Assembly (NCBI GenBank): GCA_903927685.1
Contig: CAIYOB010001122.1
Span: 1 to 14,463 of the forward strand
Direction of reading: 5' to 3'
DNA: 14,463 nt
Source: an uncultured Planctomycetaceae bacterium
GTDB taxonomy: Bacteria; Planctomycetota; Planctomycetia; Pirellulales; Pirellulaceae
The notes below the pieces were generated by a model. The model was not told where the DNA came from and did no database searches. It saw nothing but the letters and a program-made list of their open reading frames with translations. Position numbers and translations under genes: made by a program. Below, in pieces: positions 8,361 through 14,463 of the stretch (the first letter of the stretch is position 1; every line of letters begins with the position of its first letter).

Positions 8361-8984
8361 TTAATTGTCATCCGGATGGGCCAACTGGAACACCACGGCC
8401 GCCAGGGCCCCGCCGATGAAGTTGCCGACCATGAAGATCCAAATATTAGCGAGCTTCGACAGGCCCATCACCGTAATGCCCACGGCCACGGCCGGGTTGA
8501 ACGCCCCGCCAGAAATCCCGCCCACCGCGCAAGCTCCGACGACGACGGTGAAACCAATCGCGAGTCCAAAATAGGAGTTGCCCTCGGTCGCCTTGGCCGT
8601 GGCGACGTTCAAGACCACATAGCACAGGGCAAACGTGAACAGCAATTCGGCGATGATCGCGCGAACCACATCGGGACTAGCGGCTGAAGCCGCGCCCGTG
8701 CCCTTCATGAACATCACCAGGAAGGACGCAATCAGAGCCCCGGCCACCTGGGCGATCATGTACCCCGGAACGTCCGCCGTTGAACATCGGCCTCGCATCC
8801 AAACGGCCAGCGTTACCGCCGGGTTATAGTGGCCGCCGGAAACATGGCCGCCGGCATAGACCATGATCATCAGCGCCGCCCCGATCGCCAGCGGTGCGAG
8901 CGCGCTCGCCCCCGGCTCCATCACCGTGAAACCGACGGTGGCCACCAGAAAAAACGTCCCAATCAACTCGACAAAGTACTTCAT
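8361..8984 (-). CDS. MIP/aquaporin-family channel with a non-canonical selectivity filter
   Basis: A 207-residue integral membrane channel expected to pass water or small neutral solutes across the cytoplasmic membrane. Both half-helix motifs are present: HYNPAV (NPA at 54-56) and AFNPAV (NPA at 163-165), with six hydrophobic segments and the GGHVSGGH signature before the first NPA. The start chosen is the ATG at 8984, giving MKYFVELIGTFF, the usual MIP N-terminus, with GGAG about ten bases upstream; an in-frame ATG at 9026 would add 14 poorly matching residues. Length is slightly shorter than AqpZ. Oddity: the residue after the second NPA is Val166, where AqpZ and GlpF have arginine. Gap-free alignment to AqpZ places I34, A151, G160 and V166 in the filter. 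The substrate cannot be assigned; the family call is firm. Confidence 0.93.
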   Translation of the reverse strand: MKYFVELIGTFFLVATVGFTVMEPGASALAPLAIGAALMIMVYAGGHVSGGHYNPAVTLAVWMRGRCSTADVPGYMIAQVAGALIASFLVMFMKGTGAASAASPDVVRAIIAELLFTFALCYVVLNVATAKATEGNSYFGLAIGFTVVVGACAVGGISGGAFNPAVAVGITVMGLSKLANIWIFMVGNFIGGALAAVVFQLAHPDDN

Positions 8985-9068
8985 CTCTTTCCGACTCCAA
9001 GCGTAACCTGTGATCACCGCTAACATGATTGCGCGTCTTCCCGTTTTGTCCAGGGATAGATCCTGGGA

Positions 9069-9088
9069 AAATCAGGGCGATCTGATTT
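9069..9088 (-). terminator. Possible terminator hairpin after the DUF1501 gene
   Basis: Arms 9069-9075 (aaatcag) and 9082-9088 (ctgattt) pair perfectly around a 6-base loop. On the minus strand the hairpin starts about 14 bases after the DUF1501 stop codon, and its descending arm ends in a short T run followed by ccc. The U tract is weak. A second, shorter palindrome (ccagg/cctgg, 9050-9066) follows. If functional, it would separate transcription of DUF1501 from the aquaporin gene. Confidence 0.4.
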
Positions 9089-9102
9089 CTGCACACCGGT
9101 CA

Positions 9103-10581
9103 CTACAGGATCTCGCTCAGCACCTGGCCGTGAACGTCGGTCAGGCGGCGTTCGATGCCGTTGTGGTAGTAGGTCAAGCGTTCGTGGTTCAGTCCCAAGA
9201 GGTGCAGGATGGTGGCGTGCAGATCGTAGATGCTGGTCACCTGCTCGACCGCCTGATAGCCGAATTCGTCGGTCGCGCCATAGCTGAAAGGGGCTTTGAC
9301 GCCGGCTCCAGCCAGCCAGACAGTGAAACCCTTGGGGTTGTGGTCGCGGCCGTTGGCGCCTTGCTGAAACGTGGGCATGCGGCCGAATTCGGTGACGAAC
9401 GCCACCAGCGTTTGCTGCAGCAGCCCGCGTTGCTTGAGGTCGGCCAGCAGCGCCGCGCACGGTTGATCGAGGATCGGGGCGTGGACCTCGTACTGCGTCT
9501 TGATGGTCTTGTGCCCGTCCCAGTTGCCCACGCCCTCGCCCATCGCATAGGCACCGTTGAACAATTGCACGAACCGCACGCCGCGTTCCAGCAGGCGGCG
9601 GGCCAGCAGGCAGTTCCGGGCGAAGCCGGCTTTAACCGGGTTTGCGTCGCCGGCGCCGTAGGCCGCCCAGGCGGCCGGGCTCTCGCGCGACAGGTCGACC
9701 ACGTCGGCGGCGGCCAGCTGCATCTTGGCGGCCAGTTCGTAGCTGGCGATCCGGGCCGCCAACTCCGTGTCGCCAGGGTGCTGGGCCAGATGCAGGTCGT
9801 TCAGCCGCTTCAGGAAGTCGCGCGTGGCCCGCTCCGCCGGCTCGCTGATCGCGGCCGGCCGCTGCAGGTTGGGGATCGGCTTGTCGGCGTTGAACGCCGT
9901 CCCCTGGAACACCGCGGGCAGGAACGCCGAGTTCCAATGATTCGGCCCGACCTGCGGACCGCCCCGCGGGTCCGGGATGGCCACGAACGACGGCAGATCC
10001 TGGCACTCGGAGCCCAACGCGTAGGACACCCAGCAGCCGATGCCGGGAAAGCCGTCCAACGTGTAGCCGGTGCTCATCTGGTTTTCGGCCGGCCCGTGCG
10101 TGTTGCTCCGCGCCGTCATCGAGTGCACGAAGCACATCTCATCGGCGAGTTCCGCCAGACGCGGCAACAACTCGGAGACCATCTTGCCGGACTGCCCGCG
10201 CGGCTTGAACTCCCAGATCGGCCGGATCAGGTTGCCGCTGGCCCCTTGGAACGTCACCAGCCCCTCGGAGCCCGGCATGGGCGTGTCGTGCAGCTTGACC
10301 AACGTGGGCTTGTAGTCGAACGTGTCCACATGACTCAGCGCCCCCGAGCAGAAGATCATCAAGACCTGCTGGGCTTTGGCCGTGAACTGCGGCACGCGTG
10401 GCGCATGCGGCCGCGCGGGATCGATCGCGGGGCGGAAAGGCTCCGTGTCCTCGCCCAGCAGCCGCTGCTGGTCCAGTAACGCCGCCAGCGCGATCGCACT
10501 CAGGCCGGTGCCGCCGAACTGCAGGAAAGCCCGGCGGTCGAGCAGCCAGCGGCCGGCATGGGTTAGGGTGGGATTTACCAT
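9103..10581 (-). CDS. DUF1501 family protein, Tat-exported, alkaline-phosphatase/sulfatase-like fold
   Basis: A 492-residue protein of the DUF1501 family (related to the alkaline phosphatase/sulfatase superfamily), abundant in planctomycetes. The N-terminus has a twin-arginine signal: R16-R17 in [26 protein letters not shown] sequence, so export by Tat is expected. Family landmarks are visible: [18 protein letters not shown] at 75-92, [20 protein letters not shown] at 153-172, TEFGRMP at 397-403, [19 protein letters not shown] at 421-439, and the C-terminal [10 protein letters not shown] and [13 protein letters not shown]. Start is the ATG at 10581, with AGGAAGG about nine bases upstream; the frame stays open further upstream but that stretch is palindromic spacer with no protein character. 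DUF1501 genes usually sit beside a DUF1549/DUF1553 (PSD1) gene; none is adjacent here. Biochemical role is unknown; a hydrolase acting outside the cytoplasm is inferred from the fold. Confidence 0.93.
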   Translation of the reverse strand: MVNPTLTHAGRWLLDRRAFLQFGGTGLSAIALAALLDQQRLLGEDTEPFRPAIDPARPHAPRVPQFTAKAQQVLMIFCSGALSHVDTFDYKPTLVKLHDTPMPGSEGLVTFQGASGNLIRPIWEFKPRGQSGKMVSELLPRLAELADEMCFVHSMTARSNTHGPAENQMSTGYTLDGFPGIGCWVSYALGSECQDLPSFVAIPDPRGGPQVGPNHWNSAFLPAVFQGTAFNADKPIPNLQRPAAISEPAERATRDFLKRLNDLHLAQHPGDTELAARIASYELAAKMQLAAADVVDLSRESPAAWAAYGAGDANPVKAGFARNCLLARRLLERGVRFVQLFNGAYAMGEGVGNWDGHKTIKTQYEVHAPILDQPCAALLADLKQRGLLQQTLVAFVTEFGRMPTFQQGANGRDHNPKGFTVWLAGAGVKAPFSYGATDEFGYQAVEQVTSIYDLHATILHLLGLNHERLTYYHNGIERRLTDVHGQVLSEIL

Positions 10582-10861
10582 TTCAGAGGCCCTTCCTCTT
10601 CTCTCGTCTGGTGGATCACCTCGTGCACGCCCTGCGTTGTGGCCGGTCTCACGACCGAGCCACCGGGGCGACCGGCGGTCTCCAGGGCGCCGGAGACCTT
10701 CGGTCGGCGGCTTCGGCGGGGTCAGTGACCCGCGCCGAATGCGCGTGCCTTCGCCGGCACGCTGAAGCGTGAATACCAACAACACGCAATCCCGCGGATG
10801 GCTCAGAAAACACTGAGCTTCGCAGGCGTTGCCTATATCGCAAAAACCCGGAAGTCTCCAT
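10582..10861. repeat. Spacer with cluster of REP-like palindromes
   Basis: No gene is seen. Four palindromes occur in about 100 bases: 10670-10683 with 10692-10705 (12 of 14 pairs, loop 8); gggtca-g-tgaccc around 10718-10730; 10743-10749 with 10756-10762 (gcgtgcc/ggcacgc, loop 6); and cacgct-ga-agcgtg at 10758-10771. The last two share bases and are alternatives. The cgctgaagcg core resembles intergenic repeats that I recall as common in planctomycete genomes, but a genome copy count would be needed. The spacer divides the beta-helix gene from DUF1501. Confidence 0.55.
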
Positions 10862-12772
10862 TCAGGGCCGGTCTGTGGAACGCGTCCCGGTCGTTGCCGG
10901 CGTTGTCGGGCGGCGGTCCCGAACCGCCGGCGACTTGGAATCAAGCTGGACGTCCAACGCAGAAATGCTCACGCCCAACTCCCCCGAAGCCAGGCCGGTG
11001 CCGATCTCGACGCCGGCCGTGGTGCCCGGGCGGGAATCGGCAATCGAGTTGTCCGCCAGCCTGACGCGGGAACTGCGCTCGATCAGGATCGCAGGGCCTG
11101 GGCGGCGCAACTCGGCGTCGCCCGCGGCCGTAATGCGGTTCCCGGTCACCGCGATGTCACTTGCCCCGCCGAGGAACAGGGCCGTTCCCGCTCGGTCGCG
11201 AAACTCGTTGTTCTCGATCGTCACGCCGTGGACCGCCTCAGCGTCCACCAGGCCGTGGCCCAGCCGTACCGGACGCACGGCCAGCGCCGCCCCGTGCGGC
11301 GAGTCGGCGTAGCCCAAGCAGGTTCCGCCGCGGAGGAAGCGATTGCCGCGAATGGTGATGCCCCACGGGACCGGTCCCTCCGGCCAGTCGGGCTCGTTGG
11401 CCAAGACGACGCCCGCTCCCGTCGTGTCCTCGAACGTGTTGTCTTCGACCAGGCCGCCGCCCGCGCGCAGCAGGCAGCCGTAGCGGCGGTTGCCGCGCAT
11501 GTGGTTGCCGCGGATCTGGAACCCGGCGCCGCAGGCGTCCAGGTTGTACAGCGTGTCCGCCGAGCGATGATCGGCGCCCGCCGCCGCGCCGGCGAGCGGC
11601 TCTTCCAGTGTCAGCAGAAACGCCCGCTGCTCGGCTTTCACCTCGACCGCCCGCACCTGGCCGCGGACGCGGCCGGTCTGGGGATCGAGCACCTGCAGCC
11701 GATCGCCCGGGAAGACCAAGCAGGTCGGCGAGACCAGCCATTGGACCGGCGAACGGATCTCCCGCAACACATTGGGCGGGGCGTACAGGTTGATCGCGTC
11801 GTCGGCCATGCCCTCGAAGTAACCGTTCTCGATCACCGGCCCGCGGCGGTTCTGCTGGCAGTGCACGCCGTCGGCATCGGTCGTCAGCAGGCGGTTGGTG
11901 CCGGGCGCAAAGCGGACTTGCAGACCGCGGACCGCGATCTCACCTCGGTTTGCCACCAACCCAACCGCCAGTCCCGGCGCCGCGTGGACGGTCAGGTTCT
12001 CGATGCGGATGCCTTCGCAGCCCTGGGCCAGCACCGCCGAACCGTGGCAGCGCGCCAGATGCACGTAGGCGTCTCCGACTCGCATGTGCATTAAGTTGCG
12101 GCGGTAGTGTTCCTCGGCCGTGAAGAACCGCCACACGCGGCCGGCACGGTGTTCCCAGCGGGGCGTCATGTAGTGGTCGGGGGTGCCGGGCCGGATGCGG
12201 CGCGTCGCCGGATCCATGATCATGCCCCACTTGCCGTAAGGCTCGACAGCCTGGAGGAAATTCTCCGCGTCCGGCGTGGGATAGCCGGCTTCGACTTCCA
12301 AGTCAAACGAGCCCGCCTCGAGATCGACGGCCCGAATCGTGCCCTGGCAGAACGGCACGGGATCGTAGTCCACGACCAGGTCCGCCACGCGGACGTTCTG
12401 GCAGAGGACGAACGAGAACCCGCCCGCCGCCGGATCAGTGATTACGATCTTCGTGGCCGGGCCGCTGCCGCGCACCGTCAAGTTCGCCGTCTGGTGCAAG
12501 GGAAAGCAGACGCCGCGCGGCCGTTCGGGGGCGACGCGGTACGTGCCGGCTTCCAACACCACCTCCACCGGCAAAGCGGAACTGCCAGCCGCGTCAACCG
12601 CCGCCGCGATGGCCGCCCGAATGCCGCCGCCCGATTCCGCCGTGCCGTCAGGCACGGCTCCGAAATCGCCCACGCGGAACACGCGGCCGTCTGCGGCGGT
12701 GGCAGAAGTACCCGCCAGCACGCCCGCCCAGACAACCAACCCGATCGCAACCCGTGCGGCAGCAGACGTCAT
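10862..12772 (-). CDS. Secreted right-handed parallel beta-helix protein, GH110 alpha-galactosidase-like
   Basis: A 636-residue secreted protein. A Sec signal peptide is evident (residues 1 to about 27, hydrophobic core [14 protein letters not shown], Ala-x-Ala type end at ATAA). It begins with the pectate-lyase-3-like motif [10 protein letters not shown] (34-43), followed by beta-helix coils rich in IENL, IENNEF, IRGNRF and VTGNRI turns. Motifs TDADGVHC (298-305) and GMADDAIN (321-328, with Asp324-Asp325), then [15 protein letters not shown] and the [17 protein letters not shown] coil, match the arrangement I know for family GH110 exo-alpha-1,3-galactosidases, whose length is also near 600. 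The enzyme call is thus plausible but specificity is not proven; another beta-helix glycosidase or lyase is possible. The last 25 residues are low-complexity (Pro/Thr/Arg). No strong ribosome site precedes the ATG at 12772. Confidence 0.85.
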   Translation of the reverse strand: MTSAAARVAIGLVVWAGVLAGTSATAADGRVFRVGDFGAVPDGTAESGGGIRAAIAAAVDAAGSSALPVEVVLEAGTYRVAPERPRGVCFPLHQTANLTVRGSGPATKIVITDPAAGGFSFVLCQNVRVADLVVDYDPVPFCQGTIRAVDLEAGSFDLEVEAGYPTPDAENFLQAVEPYGKWGMIMDPATRRIRPGTPDHYMTPRWEHRAGRVWRFFTAEEHYRRNLMHMRVGDAYVHLARCHGSAVLAQGCEGIRIENLTVHAAPGLAVGLVANRGEIAVRGLQVRFAPGTNRLLTTDADGVHCQQNRRGPVIENGYFEGMADDAINLYAPPNVLREIRSPVQWLVSPTCLVFPGDRLQVLDPQTGRVRGQVRAVEVKAEQRAFLLTLEEPLAGAAAGADHRSADTLYNLDACGAGFQIRGNHMRGNRRYGCLLRAGGGLVEDNTFEDTTGAGVVLANEPDWPEGPVPWGITIRGNRFLRGGTCLGYADSPHGAALAVRPVRLGHGLVDAEAVHGVTIENNEFRDRAGTALFLGGASDIAVTGNRITAAGDAELRRPGPAILIERSSRVRLADNSIADSRPGTTAGVEIGTGLASGELGVSISALDVQLDSKSPAVRDRRPTTPATTGTRSTDRP

Positions 12773-13026
12773 GATGATGCTCGTTGTGGATAATCCACGG
12801 GGAAAGGCCAGGCAAAGCGGCCAGGGTGTCCAAGCGTCCCGCGGGGTCGGCAGGCACGCACTGCAGTTCTGCGCAGCGTACCTGACGGGACGAAAGCCCT
12901 CAAGCGGTATGGCGTGTCACACAGACGGTGCGCTCGAGGGCCTGAAGCCCAGCAGTGCCAGTCCCCTACGAACCAACCCTCCGCCTGAATGTAAGGACGT
13001 GCCGCCCCACGTACCCCGCATGGCTG

Positions 13027-13082
13027 ACTCGCACACCGGTAACGTTCATCCCCAAGTCGGCCGTCTGGGGCGGTGTGCGAGT
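13027..13082. repeat. Perfect 12-bp inverted repeat
   Basis: Arms 13027-13038 (actcgcacaccg) and 13071-13082 (cggtgtgcgagt) are exact reverse complements separated by 32 bases. The spacer can itself form a small inner stem (cccca/tgggg) around a cggccg palindrome. It lies about 240 bases downstream of the PQQ-like gene on its transcribed strand. It could be a terminator-like structure or the ends of a small palindromic element; no target duplication was identified. Confidence 0.5.
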
Positions 13083-13137
13083 AAGCCGTGCCACACCGAC
13101 CGCGGGTGCCGAGCCCCTCTTTGTCCCCACGTCCCTT

Positions 13138-13206
13138 CACGCCGAAATCCTGAAACGCCAGCAATCGATTTCCGACTTGAAGCGGCAGGTCGAGACGCTG
13201 ACCCAG
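13138..13206 (+). pseudogene. Possible remnant encoding a coiled-coil C-terminus
   Basis: The plus frame reads HAEILKRQQSISDLKRQVET and continues L-T-Q, with hydrophobic residues at heptad a/d positions (I, I, L, V, L at 3, 10, 13, 17, 20 counted from the Ala after His). Such helices often end planctomycete tail-fibre-like or surface proteins. No start with a ribosome site, no fitting stop and no upstream domain is seen, so this is a candidate decayed 3' fragment, or chance. Confidence 0.25.
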
Positions 13207-13321
13207 GCGGCGCCGAGGCGTCTGAAATGCAGAGACAGCGTGCCTGCCGAAGGGATTCGACACGGCGTTCGCAACGGCTCGACGCGTGCCAGAGCGGTGT
13301 CTCTTTCCTGCCAATTGATGC

Positions 13322-14463
13322 TCATTCGATCCGGTACAAGTGCCGTTCGGTGCGTACGAGGATCGCCTGGTCGACGACGGCGAACGACGCCAGCGTCCGT
13401 TCCTCCAGGTCGTTGGTGGCCAGTTCCCGGAATTGCCGCTCCGCGGCGAACACCGTGCAGACTCCCTGCTCGCTGACAACGTAGATGCGGCCCGCGGCGC
13501 ATATCGGCGACGCCGAGTAGTTGCCGTCCAGACGCTGCCGCCAATGCAATTCGCCGGTCTGGACGTTGCGACAGGACGCGATGCCGTTGTCGCTGACCAG
13601 GAACAATTCGTCGCCCACGACCAGCGGGGATGGGGTGTGGGGCACGTGGCTGTCCGTCCGCCAGGCGATGTGCGTCTCCGTCACGTCGCCCGATCCCGTC
13701 GGCCGGATCGCCAGCAGTTCGGCGGGGCCGTCGTAGCCGGTGCAGACGATGACCAATCCATGCGAAAACACGGGCCGCGGGACAATCGACCACTTGTTCG
13801 GATACCGGACTCGCCACAATTCCCGCCCGGAATCCGGATCGTAGCTGCAGACCCACTGGGCCGCCGGGCAGACAACCTGCCGAACGCCCTGCATTTCGAT
13901 CAGCAGGGGGGTCGCAAAGGACCAGCGCGGCGCCGGCATCGGGGGGCGATCCGTCCGCCAAGCGACCGCGCCCGTGTCATGCTCCAGGGCGGCGACAAAC
14001 GGATCGTCGGCGCCGTCGCCAAGCAGCACGAGCCGCGCGCCCGCCAGGACGAGCGAGCCGCCCGCACCGTGCACCGGGTTGTACCGCAGGCAATCGGTGG
14101 CCCAGATCCGCCGGCCATCGCGATCCAGGCATGCCGTCCCGTCAGGTCCGTAATGTACGAACACACGCCGGCCAGCGGTGATCGGCGTCGGGCTGGCGAA
14201 CGAGTTCTTCGGGTTCGTCGGCTCATCAGGCTTAATCTGCTTGGAAAAGACTTCGACGTTCCATAACGTGTCGCCCGAAGCCGCCTCGAGTCCCAAGGCC
14301 CGCAGGGACTGCCGCTCCGGCGGTTCGTCCGCCGAGGGTACGGCCGTCGTCACGAAGATCCGGCCGCCGGCGACGATCGGTGACGACCAACCCTTTCCGG
14401 GAATCGCAACCTTCCAGCGGACGTTGGTGGCAAGGTCCCATTTCACAGGCAGGACTCCTGCGG
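13322..14463 (-). CDS. PQQ-like beta-propeller repeat protein (5' end outside window)
   Basis: At least 380 residues of a beta-propeller protein of the PQQ-like/outer-membrane-BamB-like repeat type common in planctomycetes. The frame continues past the right edge: upstream of the GTG at 14446 it reads AGVLP, giving AGVLPVKWDLATNVRWKV, the usual opening of the propeller after a signal peptide and a FRGP-type motif, so the start is outside the window. Blade signatures repeat: WSSPIVAGGRIFVTT, SFASPTPITAGRRVFVH, AALEHDTGAVAWRT, YDPDSGRELWRVRYP, PHTPSPLVVGDELFLVS, and SASPICAAGRIYVVSEQG; the protein ends in LYRIE. No residues for binding the PQQ cofactor were identified, so a non-enzymatic scaffold or binding role is as likely as a dehydrogenase. 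Probably exported, inferred from relatives. Confidence 0.9.
   Translation of the reverse strand, partial: AGVLPVKWDLATNVRWKVAIPGKGWSSPIVAGGRIFVTTAVPSADEPPERQSLRALGLEAASGDTLWNVEVFSKQIKPDEPTNPKNSFASPTPITAGRRVFVHYGPDGTACLDRDGRRIWATDCLRYNPVHGAGGSLVLAGARLVLLGDGADDPFVAALEHDTGAVAWRTDRPPMPAPRWSFATPLLIEMQGVRQVVCPAAQWVCSYDPDSGRELWRVRYPNKWSIVPRPVFSHGLVIVCTGYDGPAELLAIRPTGSGDVTETHIAWRTDSHVPHTPSPLVVGDELFLVSDNGIASCRNVQTGELHWRQRLDGNYSASPICAAGRIYVVSEQGVCTVFAAERQFRELATNDLEERTLASFAVVDQAILVRTERHLYRIE

Larger units (their letters stand above)
12773..13321. other. Long spacer with palindromes and a possible coiled-coil gene remnant
   Basis: No complete gene is supported. Structures seen: gtggat-a-atccac at 12786-12798, overlapping a perfect DnaA-box-like 9-mer (12785-12793); an 11-base inverted repeat with one mismatch at 12896-12906/12931-12941; and a perfect 12-bp inverted repeat at 13027-13038/13071-13082 with an inner cccca/tgggg pair. 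On the plus strand, 13138-13206 reads as a heptad-like coiled coil but without a recognisable gene around it. The open frames across this gap have little protein character otherwise. Confidence 0.5.

Noticed and set aside
9010..10479. A 489-residue plus-strand open frame
   Set aside because: It lies opposite the DUF1501 gene, whose family motifs are clear; its composition is that of an antisense shadow.
10582..10944. N-terminal extension of the DUF1501 protein by 121 residues
   Set aside because: The extension crosses REP-like palindromes and overlaps the end of the beta-helix gene; the ATG at 10581 gives a proper Tat signal and has a ribosome site.
10829..12094. A 421-residue plus-strand open frame
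   Set aside because: Antisense to the beta-helix gene with no domain signature.
12785..12793. Replication origin marked by a DnaA box
   Set aside because: Only one box was noticed, with no cluster, AT-rich unwinding region or dnaA/dnaN neighbours.
14444..14446. GTG as the start of the PQQ-like gene
   Set aside because: The frame is open upstream and reads AGVLP before it, matching the usual interior sequence of this family, so the start is outside the window.
1..14463. CRISPR array, tRNA, rRNA or insertion sequence
   Set aside because: No regularly spaced direct DNA repeats, tRNA-like cloverleaf, rRNA sequence or transposase frame was seen on reading.

Overview
The window looks like a piece of a GC-rich planctomycete chromosome, probably a Pirellula/Rhodopirellula-type lineage. 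This is inferred from family content: a giant RHS/YD-repeat protein ending in a type I dockerin, a Tat-exported DUF1501 protein, a secreted right-handed beta-helix enzyme resembling GH110, and a PQQ-like beta-propeller protein. No rRNA, tRNA, CRISPR array, transposase or integrase was seen.

Layout. Bases 2-8119 (+) are one open frame for a surface or secreted mosaic protein whose start lies left of the window. Its order is: beta-solenoid repeats, three PPC-like domains, IPT/TIG-like domain, CARDB-like beta domain, RHS shell with core, a short post-core cassette (hydrophobic helix plus coiled coil, odd codon use), a conserved DPN...VGPAGYG module, FN3-like, Ig-like and MBG-like domains, dockerin, and an odd C-terminal tail. 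Bases 8120-8360 are a structured convergent spacer ending in a perfect 20-bp inverted repeat. From 8361 to the right edge everything is on the minus strand: an aquaporin-family channel (8361-8984), a DUF1501 protein (9103-10581), a spacer with REP-like palindromes (10582-10861), a GH110-like beta-helix protein (10862-12772), a roughly 550-base gap with palindromes and a possible coiled-coil gene remnant (12773-13321), and a PQQ-like propeller protein whose start lies right of the window.

How the genes may fit together. The minus-strand genes other than the channel encode exported or probably exported proteins of kinds common in planctomycetes that use complex polysaccharides. The beta-helix enzyme would act on galactosyl-type glycans, but the substrate is inferred from fold and motifs. 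The spacers are long and rich in palindromes, so I do not see one tight operon.

Most worth a second look: the atypical cassette directly after the RHS core inside the giant protein, where polymorphic RHS tips normally sit but here followed by about 660 more residues; the aquaporin whose aligned selectivity filter has lost the conserved arginine; and the perfect inverted repeat abutting the aquaporin stop codon. I found no convincing evidence for a wholly new multi-gene system.
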